From: Candidatus Gastranaerophilales bacterium
GTDB taxonomy: Bacteria > Cyanobacteriota > Vampirovibrionia > Gastranaerophilales > Gastranaerophilaceae
Reading direction: 5' to 3'
NCBI GenBank assembly: GCA_944325175.1
Contig: CALUYZ010000001.1
Location: 62,001 to 126,000, forward strand
DNA length: 64,000 nucleotides
Position 1 is the first letter of the stretch. Every line of letters begins with the position of its first letter. A program made the translations under genes and the position numbers. Positions 17,187-25,315 of the stretch are shown piece by piece. Below the pieces are notes generated by a model that ran no database searches, was not told the DNA's origin, and saw nothing but the letters and a program-made list of their open reading frames with translations.

Positions 17187-17197
17187 AAGGAGTTAAA

Positions 17198-18253
17198 ATG
17201 ACTACAAAGGAAGAGATTAGACAAAGTATAAATTCAAGATTAACAACCTCGGCAACAACCATAGAAGGCGGTTTAACTCAAGATATTATAGGCTCTGTAA
17301 GCTATGAACTTGCAAACATCATAGATACCAAAATTGATGTAATTTTAGATAATGCCTTTGTTCTAACTGCTGATGCAGAGCATTTGAAAATTAAAGGAGA
17401 AGAACTTGGCTTATATAAAAAAGAAGCAACCGCAGCGCTTGTTATTGCAAAAATTACAAATGCATCTAAAAGTGCAAAATTTCAAGAAGGTTTTATGGCG
17501 CAAACTTCTGACGGCATTGTTTTTAAAAGCATAGAAGAAAAAATCGCAGATGATACAGGCTTTTTAGAAGTCAAAATGGAATGTCTTACAAAAGGCATAA
17601 TCGGAAATATTAAGCAAAATACACTGACAGAATTTTCTATGGAATATGAAGGTTTTTTAGAAGCTGAAATTACAAACGAAAATGAAGGCTATGACGGCTT
17701 TGAAGAAGAAACAACGGAAGAATTTCGAGAAAGAATTTTAACATATTTAAGAGATGATGCCGCAAATTCAAACATAGCCGATTATTCACAATGGGCAAAA
17801 GAGGTTAATGGTGTTAAAAACGTGGTTGTTCAAGATGCAACAGAAGCAGGCGCAGGGAATGTAAATGTCTATATTTCAGCTGTTTCAAATCTTGAAGTGA
17901 GCGAAGAATTAATTCAAAACGTTAAATCTAAAATTCAAAGCGAGCAAATTATAAATGCAAATCTTAATGTTTTACCGCTTGAATATTTTGAAATAAATAT
18001 TTCAGCAGATATTAAATTAAAAGAAAATTATGAAAAGGCGACAGTTCTGGATGAATTTAAACAGCTTGTCGAAAATTATTTATCAAACCAACAATCTTTT
18101 GTTTCATATCTCTATATTTCAAACCTGTTTTTTGAAGTTGAAGGCATTGATGATGTTTCAAATTATCTTTTAAATTCATCAACTGCAAGCATTGAAATAG
18201 ACAGATTTCAAGTTCCTGTTGCAGGCGAGCTGACATTAAATGTAATCGAATAA
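17198..18253 (+). CDS. Baseplate J protein, XkdT-like
   Basis: A 351-residue baseplate wedge protein of the baseplate J/gp47 family. Diagnostic blocks: GGLTQDIIGSVSYELANIID, then LTADAEHLKIKGEELGL, GTIGNI-type GIIGNIKQNTLTEF, and EGYDGFEEETTEEFRERIL followed by NIADYSQWAKEVNGVKNVVVQ, which is the strongest signature of the family. It starts behind AAAGGAG and is near normal length. It joins the wedge to the sheath and fibres. Confidence 0.92.
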   Translation: MTTKEEIRQSINSRLTTSATTIEGGLTQDIIGSVSYELANIIDTKIDVILDNAFVLTADAEHLKIKGEELGLYKKEATAALVIAKITNASKSAKFQEGFMAQTSDGIVFKSIEEKIADDTGFLEVKMECLTKGIIGNIKQNTLTEFSMEYEGFLEAEITNENEGYDGFEEETTEEFRERILTYLRDDAANSNIADYSQWAKEVNGVKNVVVQDATEAGAGNVNVYISAVSNLEVSEELIQNVKSKIQSEQIINANLNVLPLEYFEINISADIKLKENYEKATVLDEFKQLVENYLSNQQSFVSYLYISNLFFEVEGIDDVSNYLLNSSTASIEIDRFQVPVAGELTLNVIE

Positions 18254-18264
18254 AAGGAGACAAG

Positions 18265-18756
18265 ATGACATTAAAAGAAAACCTTCCTCAATTTATTGCG
18301 GAAGAAAAATATACAAGTGAAATTTTAGACGCCATTCAGCCGGAAATAGAAAATATCAAGCTTAAACTATCGCAAATTTTGCTTGAATGTTCAATTAGCA
18401 CTTGCTCGGTAAACGGCGTAGAAAGATTTGAAAAAGATTATGGTATACCATATAACTCTAATCTAAGCTTAGATGAGAGAAGAAAAAACGTAATTAATAA
18501 AATGCTTGCAAAAAACAGGCTTACTGAAGAAGAGTTAATTAATTTTATAAAAAGAAATGTCGATGGCAGCCAATTCTATATTTCAAACGAAGCCGAAAAG
18601 TATCAATTTACCGTTTATCTTATTGATAAAACTTACGAAGAAAAATTATATCAGGCTCTGTTTAAGGCTCGTCCTTCTCATCTGGTTTTTAACATAAAGC
18701 TTACAAAATATGAAAAAAGGTGTAACACATTTAATTGCGGTGAATTCATTATATAA
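18265..18756 (+). CDS. Tail/baseplate protein, XkdU-like (DUF2313)
   Basis: A 163-residue protein of the XkdU/YmfQ (DUF2313) type, a wedge partner of baseplate J. It contains YTSEILDAIQPEIENIKLKL, RFEKDYGIPYNSNLSLDERRKNV and a C-terminal domain ending RPSHLVFNIKLTKYE. The FEKDYGI..N..LS.DERR block is typical of the family. The ATG is behind AAAGGAG. Confidence 0.86.
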   Translation: MTLKENLPQFIAEEKYTSEILDAIQPEIENIKLKLSQILLECSISTCSVNGVERFEKDYGIPYNSNLSLDERRKNVINKMLAKNRLTEEELINFIKRNVDGSQFYISNEAEKYQFTVYLIDKTYEEKLYQALFKARPSHLVFNIKLTKYEKRCNTFNCGEFII

Positions 18757-18767
18757 AGGAGTATAAA

Positions 18768-19436
18768 ATGACCTACAATAAAACAATATGGGTTAATCAA
18801 GAGGTTAAAAAAGAAAGAACCTATGAATTAATTGCTAATTCAGACGGCACAACAACAATTCAAGATGTTCCAAACAACATTTTAACTTTTGGAACACCTG
18901 TCAATGCTGAAAACTTAAATAATATTGAAAATGGAATAGAAAACCATGAAACAAGAATTTCAATACTGGAAGGAATCGGAAACCCTATTTTTACATTATC
19001 TGACACTTTGCTTGAAAACGAAATTTGGCTTGAAGGCGCTGAAGTTTCAAGAACAACCTATTCAAAACTTTTTGAAATTTACGGTACAACTTATGGCGAA
19101 GGGAATGGCGAAACCACCTTTAACCTTCCCGATTTTAGAAATAGAACTCTTTGGGGCGCAAATGATTTTGGCTATATTGAAGCAGGACTACCTAATATAA
19201 CAGCATCACCCAGACCAAGCGCAGAAATAGGGTGGACAATTTTTACACACAGTTTTTCTGGAGAAAGCGGCGCAATAAGTTGGGAAAGCTCCAGCGGTAC
19301 AGATATTGCAGTTGGTGAAGGTGCCGGTGTCGGAAGTTTTGATTTTGATGCCTCACGTTCAAACTCAATTTATGGCTCTTCAAATACTGTTCAGCCGCCA
19401 TCTGTTAAAGTTAGGGTTAAAACTCGTTTTGCATAA
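18768..19436 (+). CDS. Tail fibre protein with collar domain
   Basis: A 222-residue fibre or adhesin. Residues 1-65 form a trimerising start typical of short fibres (FGTPVNAENLNNIENGIENHETRISILEG). Residues about 75-130 contain the phage tail-collar fold: WLEGAEVSRTTYSKLFEIYGTTYGEG and TTFNLPDFRNR. The end is a Gly/Ser-rich beta region closing with PPSVKVRVKTRFA. It probably contacts the target cell. It is very short compared with free-phage fibres, so reach and specificity may be limited. Confidence 0.85.
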   Translation: MTYNKTIWVNQEVKKERTYELIANSDGTTTIQDVPNNILTFGTPVNAENLNNIENGIENHETRISILEGIGNPIFTLSDTLLENEIWLEGAEVSRTTYSKLFEIYGTTYGEGNGETTFNLPDFRNRTLWGANDFGYIEAGLPNITASPRPSAEIGWTIFTHSFSGESGAISWESSSGTDIAVGEGAGVGSFDFDASRSNSIYGSSNTVQPPSVKVRVKTRFA

Positions 19437-19452
19437 AAAAGAAAGGGAAAAA

Positions 19453-20157
19453 ATGAATTTATATAATTATGATGCAATTACAAAAGAATATTTATCAACA
19501 ACAATAGCAAGTGCAGACCCTTTGGAAACAAAAATAAAAGGCGAATTTGTTCCTCTTGTTCCTGCAAATGCAACAACTCTAAAACCTCCAAAAACAAATA
19601 AAAACGAAGCAGCCGTTTTTGTTGAAAATAATTGGGAAATAAAACCCGATTTTAGGGTAACCCATAAAATTTGTGATGAAGCCTTTAATATTAAAGATAT
19701 AAAAGAAATAGGAGAAATAAAAGAAGGATATCTTGTAACCAATGAAACCGCAGAATTAATTCAAGAAAACCCCAACAATTTTAAAATTCAAAACGGCGAA
19801 ATAGTTCAAAAAACAGAAACTGAAATTAAAGAAGAAGAAACCAAAAAACGCCAAAAAGAATTTGAAAAAGACTTCTTTCTAACATCTCTTGGCTATATCA
19901 GGCGCAAAGTAAATATGGCAACGGGTGATACAAAAGACTTCTTGTGTGACTTATTGCCTGCAATTACAACAGGCATAACCATAGGGCAAGAAATACCGAT
20001 TATTACCTATAAACAGCCCGATTTTACTCAAGAATTTACCTTAGAATATCTTGAAAGCTTGCAAGAAATAAAAATTGCAACTCAACAATTTTCTACTGAA
20101 TGTGCCCTTCAAATTTCAGCTGATTTTATGGGGCAACCTTTAACATTAAACGAATAA
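19453..20157 (+). CDS. Tail fibre assembly-type protein
   Basis: A 234-residue protein immediately after the fibre gene. It starts MNLYNYDAITKEYLSTTIA at ATG 19453 behind AAAGGGA; longer in-frame upstream extensions overlap the fibre gene and lack a ribosome site. The N-terminal part (Y.YD..T.EYL....A..DPLE, PP.....AVF..N.W) resembles the start of fibre assembly and DUF4376-type proteins, and the middle is a charged coiled coil. The C-terminal part contains GYIRRKVNMATGDTKDFLCD. Probably a chaperone or accessory of the fibre; exact role unknown. Confidence 0.62.
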   Translation: MNLYNYDAITKEYLSTTIASADPLETKIKGEFVPLVPANATTLKPPKTNKNEAAVFVENNWEIKPDFRVTHKICDEAFNIKDIKEIGEIKEGYLVTNETAELIQENPNNFKIQNGEIVQKTETEIKEEETKKRQKEFEKDFFLTSLGYIRRKVNMATGDTKDFLCDLLPAITTGITIGQEIPIITYKQPDFTQEFTLEYLESLQEIKIATQQFSTECALQISADFMGQPLTLNE

Positions 20158-20169
20158 GGAGCATATCAA

Positions 20170-20400
20170 ATGAACGAAGAAATTAAAAACGAATTAAAAA
20201 ATGAAGCATTAGCCCTTGCAGAAGGCATTAGTGCAGAAGCAATTCAGCATGTTTTTTCTTTTGCAAAAAAAGCTCTTGAAAAAAGTGATAATACCTTGCT
20301 TATTGCAATCGTTCCTATTTTATCAAAGGTAGAAGAATATCTTTTATCTTTGGCAGATAAAATTGACGGTATTGAAGGCAACATAGAAGGTGCCAATTAA
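20170..20400 (+). CDS. Small helical phage-cassette protein
   Basis: A 76-residue, acidic, wholly helical protein with AIQHVFSFAKKALEKS and LLIAIVPILSKVEEYLLSLADKIDG. The hydrophobic stretch LLIAIVPILS is too short and too amphipathic for a clear membrane helix. Ribosome site AAGGAGC. It shares its stop with the ATG of the next gene (TAATG). Position before the lysis-type genes suggests a holin-related or accessory role; unproven. Confidence 0.5.
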   Translation: MNEEIKNELKNEALALAEGISAEAIQHVFSFAKKALEKSDNTLLIAIVPILSKVEEYLLSLADKIDGIEGNIEGAN

Positions 20401-20639
20401 TGCTAACAGGTGCAATAGAAGCAGTCGGAAACGCAATTAAAAGCGTTTTCGATTACTTCACCGCTTTTAAAAAGAAACAATCTGAAACTGCCATTTTAAA
20501 GGATAGAAAAAACCTTCAAAAAGCAGTTGATATATCAGAAGAAATTATTCTGATAATTTATAAATATCTACCCCTATTAACAGAAGATGACTTGGAAAAA
20601 ATCAATGGACTTATTAAAAAATTTAGAAAATATAACTGA
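20400..20639 (+). CDS. Small amphipathic helical phage-cassette protein
   Basis: A 79-residue protein starting in the stop codon of the previous gene. The N-terminal amphipathic segment AIEAVGNAIKSVFDYFTAF is followed by a basic region and a second amphipathic helix (EEIILIIYKYLPLLTEDD). It overlaps the next gene. No recognised family. Tight coupling suggests that it acts with its neighbours. Confidence 0.5.
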   Translation: MLTGAIEAVGNAIKSVFDYFTAFKKKQSETAILKDRKNLQKAVDISEEIILIIYKYLPLLTEDDLEKINGLIKKFRKYN

Positions 20640-21033
20640 AATTAATTCAAATTATTCTGATTTTACTGAAAGCATTGGCTATAATCATAAATCAAATAAA
20701 CCTTTTTATTTAATCAAAAACGTTTATATAAATATAATTTCAAAAGGTTTCACCCGCCATTTTGTAATTAAAAAAGGCTTTACATCTGACGGCTGCACAA
20801 TTCCTTATATTTTCAGGTGGCTTTTAGGTTGTAAACACAATGGTCAATATTTGCCGGCTTCAATTATCCATGATTTTTTATTGCAAAATAAAGGCATTGT
20901 GGGAAATTCACGAATTTTATCAAGCAGAATTTTTAGACAAACTTTATTACAAGAGGGAGTTAACCCCATAAAAGCTCAAATTATGTATTTAGGAGTTGAA
21001 TTTTGGCAAAAAATTGTAAGAGGTTGGATATAA
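20605..21033 (+). CDS. DUF1353 protein of phage cassette
   Basis: A 142-residue protein of the DUF1353 type, common in phage tail or lysis modules with unknown function. The family core is visible: HFVIKKGFTSDGCTIPYIFRWLLG, then YLPASIIHDFLL, matching the consensus 'GF.tD.aS.P......G....aaiiHD.Ly'. The start is uncertain between ATG 20587 and ATG 20605; both lie within the previous gene, and 20605 was chosen for its spacing from TTGGA. Confidence 0.72.
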   Translation: MDLLKNLENITEINSNYSDFTESIGYNHKSNKPFYLIKNVYINIISKGFTRHFVIKKGFTSDGCTIPYIFRWLLGCKHNGQYLPASIIHDFLLQNKGIVGNSRILSSRIFRQTLLQEGVNPIKAQIMYLGVEFWQKIVRGWI

Positions 21034-21303
21034 ATGGATATAAACCATATAGTTTTATACGGAACAACAGCGCTTGCTGTTTTGCACATAATAATGGGGC
21101 TTAACATTTTTGCAAGAAACAGTGAAATCAAATCTCTTGAAGCAAAAATTATGGAAATGCTTGCTAAAAATTATCTCTTGAAAGACACATACGCAGACAA
21201 CCATAAGGCCCTTCAAGAACAAATGCTTCAACTACAACATGATATCTCAGATGTAAAAAGCCTTTTAATTACAGCAGTTACGGAGATTAAAAACAAATGC
21301 TAA
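21034..21303 (+). CDS. Single-span membrane protein with coiled coil, holin/spanin candidate
   Basis: An 89-residue protein. One membrane helix near the N-terminus (HIVLYGTTALAVLHIIMGLN) is followed by about 60 residues of coiled coil (IKSLEAKIMEML, HKALQEQMLQLQHDISDVKSLL). Size and location just before the peptidase gene fit a holin, XhlA-like or spanin-like partner that brings the lysin to the wall, though PBSX XhlA has its membrane helix at the other end. The last codons overlap the peptidase start. Confidence 0.6.
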   Translation: MDINHIVLYGTTALAVLHIIMGLNIFARNSEIKSLEAKIMEMLAKNYLLKDTYADNHKALQEQMLQLQHDISDVKSLLITAVTEIKNKC

Positions 21304-21689
21304 ATTTTAAAATATCGGAATTAATTTATTCTGAAACGGCAGTTAAAAACAATATAAACAATATGCCGGATATTAATTCATTAGATAATATGCTTAATTT
21401 AATTTATTACTGTTTACAGCCTGTTCGAGAACTTTTAAATGCGCCTATGATAATAACCTCAGGCTATAGAAATCAAATTGTAAACCGCTTAGTAGGCGGT
21501 GTTAATTCAAGCCAGCATACAAAAGGGCAAGCTGTTGATTTTGTAATTAAAGGAATGACGCCGAGTCAAATAATTTCAATTATAAAGACATCAAAAATAG
21601 AATTTGACCAATTAATAAACGAATACGATAAATGGGTTCATATAAGCTATAATAAAGGGAAAAACAGAGCTCAAATTTTAAAATACTAA
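21297..21689 (+). CDS. Peptidoglycan peptidase, M15A family (endolysin-like)
   Basis: A 130-residue D-Ala-D-Ala carboxypeptidase or L,D-endopeptidase of family M15A. Zinc ligands are visible: His and Asp in SSQHTKGQAVDF, and the second His in WVHISY. The catalytic-side Arg/Tyr region ITSGYRNQIVNRLVGG is also typical. No signal peptide, so export would need the preceding membrane protein or particle incorporation. It is the last gene of the cassette and could lyse the producer or act as a tail-tip wall-degrading enzyme. Confidence 0.88.
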   Translation: MLNFKISELIYSETAVKNNINNMPDINSLDNMLNLIYYCLQPVRELLNAPMIITSGYRNQIVNRLVGGVNSSQHTKGQAVDFVIKGMTPSQIISIIKTSKIEFDQLINEYDKWVHISYNKGKNRAQILKY

Positions 21690-21728
21690 AAAACAGAAAA
21701 CAAACCTCTGTAAAATATACAAATAAGT

Positions 21729-21758
21729 ATATATTTTATGGTTTACCATAAAATATAT
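21729..21758. repeat. Perfect 13-bp inverted repeat
   Basis: ATATATTTTATGG (21729-21741), loop TTTA, CCATAAAATATAT (21746-21758). It sits 40 bases after the peptidase stop codon. No T-run follows, so it is more likely an mRNA 3'-end stabiliser or protein-binding site than a terminator. Confidence 0.8.
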
Positions 21759-21818
21759 GATATTTAATATAGAACACAACAGAAAAAATTTGAATTGTTG
21801 CCTTTTTAACAATTTTAT

Positions 21819-21867
21819 AAAGCATTTTAATTCAATTTTATAACATTAAAATGTGCTTTTTATTTTT
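21819..21867 (+). terminator. Probable terminator of the phage cassette
   Basis: AAAGCATTTTAA (21819-21830) pairs with TTAAAA and TGCTTT (21846-21859), with a two-base bulge, followed by TTATTTTTT. The rest of the 330-base gap 21690-22019 holds the inverted repeat at 21729 and the host terminator at 21991; I see nothing else in it. Confidence 0.55.
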
Positions 21868-21990
21868 TAACCTTGCATTTTAATGTTTGTATATTGTATG
21901 AAAACTAAAATATAAAAATAAAGCAAAAATTGATAAATATGTGTCTAAAACGGTAAAATATTTATAATTATATATTGAAAAATATATTGA

Positions 21991-22017
21991 AAAAGCCGGA
22001 AATTATTTCCGGCTTTT
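21991..22017 (-). terminator. Strong terminator of the lytic transglycosylase gene
   Basis: AAAAGCCGGAAAT (21991-22003) with ATTTCCGGCTTTT (22005-22017), A/T-flanked on both sides, directly after the stop codon of the leftward gene. It probably works in both directions. Confidence 0.88.
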
Positions 22018-22019
22018 AA

Positions 22020-22565
22020 TTATAAAGTTGAATCAGGAACGACTATTGCATTGTCATTATCCGTAAATTTATCTTTTGAAGTGTGTTTGATAACCAACGG
22101 ATCATTTTGATATGCTTTTGCGTTTGTCTTAATGGTGTTTACAAATTTTTGAGTTTCCCTAAAAGGAGGAACACCTTTGTATTTTGCAACATTACCGGGA
22201 CCTGCATTATAAGCAGCTAAAGCCAAATCCATTGAGCCGAATTTTTTGTACATCATTTGATAGTACATAATTCCGCCTTTAATGTTGTCGTTTAAATTAT
22301 ATGGGTTTAAGCCCATTCTTCTTGCAGTTGAAGGCATTAATTGAAAAACGCCGACTGCACCCGAGGCATTTTGCCTGTGATTTTGGAAATTTGATTCCTG
22401 TTTTGCAATGCTTAATGCTACACAAGGATCAACGCCCATAGAAACAGCTGTTTTTACGATAATATCCTTGATTTCATGTGATGTTGCAGCTTTAGCTTCG
22501 CTTGTTAGCCCTGAAATTAGAATTGTTAAGCAGGCTAATAAAGTTAGGGTTAGCTTTCTAGTCAT
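22020..22565 (-). CDS. Lytic transglycosylase (SLT domain), secreted
   Basis: A 181-residue protein with a signal peptide (residues 1-26, KLTLTLLACLTILISG core, cleavage near SEAKA). Residues 35-140 are an SLT/Slt70-type C-terminal domain: catalytic Glu in IAKQESNF, then GAVGVFQLMPSTARRMG and LALAAYNAGPGNV. It cleaves the MurNAc-GlcNAc bond of peptidoglycan in the periplasm. It lies just beyond the phage cassette but faces the other way with its own terminator, so it is best read as a host gene. Confidence 0.92.
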   Translation of the reverse strand: MTRKLTLTLLACLTILISGLTSEAKAATSHEIKDIIVKTAVSMGVDPCVALSIAKQESNFQNHRQNASGAVGVFQLMPSTARRMGLNPYNLNDNIKGGIMYYQMMYKKFGSMDLALAAYNAGPGNVAKYKGVPPFRETQKFVNTIKTNAKAYQNDPLVIKHTSKDKFTDNDNAIVVPDSTL

Positions 22566-22681
22566 AAAAAATCCTCATATTAACTTTTTTTGAAACGGGG
22601 TAAAAACCCGAAATGCATTTACTATCCTACACTTAATTATTATGCATCGGACAAACCTCAGTTCCATATATAATATACTAC

Positions 22682-22732
22682 AAAAATTAAATTTTGCAAC
22701 CCTTTAAGATTATCAAAAAAGGGTTGCAAAAT
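22682..22732 (-). terminator. Terminator after pheT
   Basis: ATTTTGCAACCCTTT (22691-22705) and AAAGGGTTGCAAAAT (22718-22732) form a perfect 15-bp stem with a 12-base loop. Read leftward it continues into TTAATTTTTG. It lies 52 bases downstream of the pheT stop. Confidence 0.8.
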
Positions 22733-22783
22733 AGTAATATCAATACTTTCAGGGGTATGTTACAATTATAGTAAATAGGTAAT

Positions 22784-25240
22784 TTACCTCAAATTTAACC
22801 CTTGAATATTTTTAACAAGACCGTTTTTAATTTTATTAATTTCTGCCTCAATCTCGCTATCTGTCAGGGTTTTCTTGTCATCTTGCAAGATAATTCTATA
22901 TGCCATAGATTTTTTATCTGCTCCGATGTTTTCGCCCCTATAAATATCAAAAAGTTTAGCTCCTTTGAATATATTTTTATCGCTTACTTTTTTAATTGTT
23001 TTCATAATATCCATATCTGTTGTTTTATTTTCAACAACAAATGCGATATCTCTTAATACAGGCGTTGAGATTGGCAGTTTTTTATACTTAACGGCGCTGT
23101 TGAAATTAATGTTTTTAAGTAAAATTTCTAAATTTATCTCAAAAACAAATAAATCCTGATTAAATTTTAATTTATCTGATAAAACAGGGTGAATTTTACC
23201 AACATATCCAATATTGACAGGGTTTTTGCCCAAAAGTTCAATAGTTGCCGTTTGATAAGGGTGCATAAATTTTTTGTCTTCTTTTAGCGGAGAGAAAACA
23301 ATTCTTTTGGTTAGTCCCAAAATTTCAAACAGATTTTCTAAAATGCCCTTAATTGTGTAAAAATCGGCATTTTCTTTTTTGTTCCAATATTCATTATTTG
23401 TGTGTCCAAAAATGCAGCCTGAAATTTTTCTTTCTTCTAAAACGCCTGAAAAATCTTCATTGGGTTCATCTTTGGCTTTGAAAGTTTTTCCTATTTCATA
23501 TAGTTTGAAATTTTTATTGCCATTGTCAAAATTGTTTTTCACGATATTTAACAAGTTAGGCATTAGTTCTTGCCTTAGAGATGTCGCATCTTCACTTTGG
23601 GGGTTTATAACATCAACTCTTGTTTTGTCGTCTAATGATGTCATATAGTTTTTCAAAAATGAATCGCCCGTTAGAGAGGTTGAAATTATTTCTGAGAAGC
23701 CTTGTCCTAAGAAAAGTTCGTTTATTAATTTAATTGTTCTTGTTTCATCTGAAATTGTGGCACCTTCATTGATGTTTGGAAGGGTTGGGGGAATATTTTC
23801 ATACCCTGCAATTCTTGAAACTTCTTCAATTAAATCTATTTCACGATAAACATCATTTTGTCTGTAACTTGGAACTTTAAATTTTGCCGCCATTTGATTT
23901 TTGCCCAAAAGTTCAAAGCCTAAATTTTCCAAAATTTCAATGCATTTATCTTGTTCTATTGAAACGCCCAAAATTCTTCTTATTTCAGAATCTCTTAACG
24001 TTATTTCAACAGGTTCCAGTTGGTCTTTGCCTGCTTCTGATATGCCTTCAAACTTGGCGTCTGCGTATTTAATTAAAAGGTTCACTGCCTGATACAAGCC
24101 TTGTTTTACAAGCCCTATATCAACGCCCCTTTCAAACCTTGCAGAAGCTTCTGACCTGTAACCGACTGAGCGAGCTGATTTTCTGTTTGTATGAGGTGTA
24201 AAATAAGCAGCTTCTAAAGCTAAATTCTTTGAATTATCATCAATTTCAGAATTATTTCCGCCAAAAACACCTGCCAGACAAACCGCTTCATTTTCTTTTG
24301 AAATAACGACGGTTTTATCTGTCATAGTTCTTTCAACTTCGTCTAATGTAGTTAATTTTTCGCCCATATCAGCGTATCTTACACATAAATATTTGTTTAA
24401 TTTGTCATAATCAAAAGCATGAAGCGGTGTTCCATATTCAAGCATTACATAGTTTGTAATGTCAACAACATTATTAATAGGTCTCATGCCGCCTGCAATA
24501 ACCCTTCTTTGAATAAATTCAGGCGCCGGTTTGATTGTAATATCTTTTAAAACTGCTATTGAATAATATTTGCAGATTTCATCATCTTTAATTTCAACTT
24601 TAAAATCGGCTTTCTTTTCTTCTTGAGGAGTCATTAAAGAAAGTTTCATTTTTCTGTTAAATAGTGCGGAAATTTCCCTTGCAATGCCTATAACAGACAT
24701 TTGATCGCCTCTGTTTGCCGTGGGTGCTGTGTGGAAAATTATTTCATCATTAATATTTAAAACTTTTTCTAAGGGTTCACCTAATTTTACATCTTTTAAA
24801 AGGCGGTTTAAAATTAAAATGCCGTCTTCATTTTGTAAGCCTTCTAAGCCCAATTCATCTTGACTGCATAACATACCTTGAGATTCAACACCTCTTATAA
24901 CAGCTGGCGTTAATTCAAATTGTTCGCCTGTTTTTCTGTCTAAAACTTTGCTTCCAACTGAAGCGTACGGAATAACTTGCCCAACTTCAATGTTTTGTGC
25001 GCCGCAAACAACAGTTTTGGTTGCACTTCCTGTATTTACGGTTACTAAGTGCAATTTGTCCGCATTTGGGTGGTTATCAATTTTTTCTATTTTTGCCGTA
25101 ATAATGTTAGTAAATTTCGGCTTAACGTCTTCAATTTCTTCAACCTCTAACCCGCTCATAGTAAGGGAGTGAGAAATTTCTTCAGGAGTAATTCCCGATA
25201 AATCAACATATTCATTTAACCACTCGTATGAAACCTGCAT
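22784..25240 (-). CDS. pheT: Phenylalanine-tRNA ligase beta subunit
   Basis: An 818-residue PheT, full length. Domains in order: core start VSYEWLNEYVDLSG; tRNA-binding OB domain with IDNHPNADKLHLVTV and VVCGAQN (about 40-150); B3/B4 editing region (MRPINNVVDITNYVMLEYG, HAFDYDKL); B5 domain; catalytic-like core (EEVSRIAGYENIPPTLP); and a C-terminal anticodon-binding FDX-ACB domain (PVLRDIAFVVENK, LFDIYRGENIG). Ribosome site AGAGGAAT. pheS is not adjacent, so the subunits are encoded separately. Confidence 0.97.
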   Translation of the reverse strand: MQVSYEWLNEYVDLSGITPEEISHSLTMSGLEVEEIEDVKPKFTNIITAKIEKIDNHPNADKLHLVTVNTGSATKTVVCGAQNIEVGQVIPYASVGSKVLDRKTGEQFELTPAVIRGVESQGMLCSQDELGLEGLQNEDGILILNRLLKDVKLGEPLEKVLNINDEIIFHTAPTANRGDQMSVIGIAREISALFNRKMKLSLMTPQEEKKADFKVEIKDDEICKYYSIAVLKDITIKPAPEFIQRRVIAGGMRPINNVVDITNYVMLEYGTPLHAFDYDKLNKYLCVRYADMGEKLTTLDEVERTMTDKTVVISKENEAVCLAGVFGGNNSEIDDNSKNLALEAAYFTPHTNRKSARSVGYRSEASARFERGVDIGLVKQGLYQAVNLLIKYADAKFEGISEAGKDQLEPVEITLRDSEIRRILGVSIEQDKCIEILENLGFELLGKNQMAAKFKVPSYRQNDVYREIDLIEEVSRIAGYENIPPTLPNINEGATISDETRTIKLINELFLGQGFSEIISTSLTGDSFLKNYMTSLDDKTRVDVINPQSEDATSLRQELMPNLLNIVKNNFDNGNKNFKLYEIGKTFKAKDEPNEDFSGVLEERKISGCIFGHTNNEYWNKKENADFYTIKGILENLFEILGLTKRIVFSPLKEDKKFMHPYQTATIELLGKNPVNIGYVGKIHPVLSDKLKFNQDLFVFEINLEILLKNINFNSAVKYKKLPISTPVLRDIAFVVENKTTDMDIMKTIKKVSDKNIFKGAKLFDIYRGENIGADKKSMAYRIILQDDKKTLTDSEIEAEINKIKNGLVKNIQGLNLR

Positions 25241-25315
25241 TTTATTCCTCTTTTTTATTCTACATATACCAGTTTATTGTAGTACAAAAAAAGGTTTGGT
25301 TGCAAATTGGTTTTT

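Noticed and set aside
9443..21689. Reading the cassette as a tailocin or an extracellular contractile injection system
   Set aside because: A scaffold and a major capsid gene are present, and there is no AAA ATPase or VgrG/PAAR-type spike as in extracellular injection systems.
22020..22565. Lytic transglycosylase as part of the phage cassette
   Set aside because: Opposite strand, own signal peptide and own strong terminator; it looks like a host cell-wall enzyme that merely neighbours the cassette.
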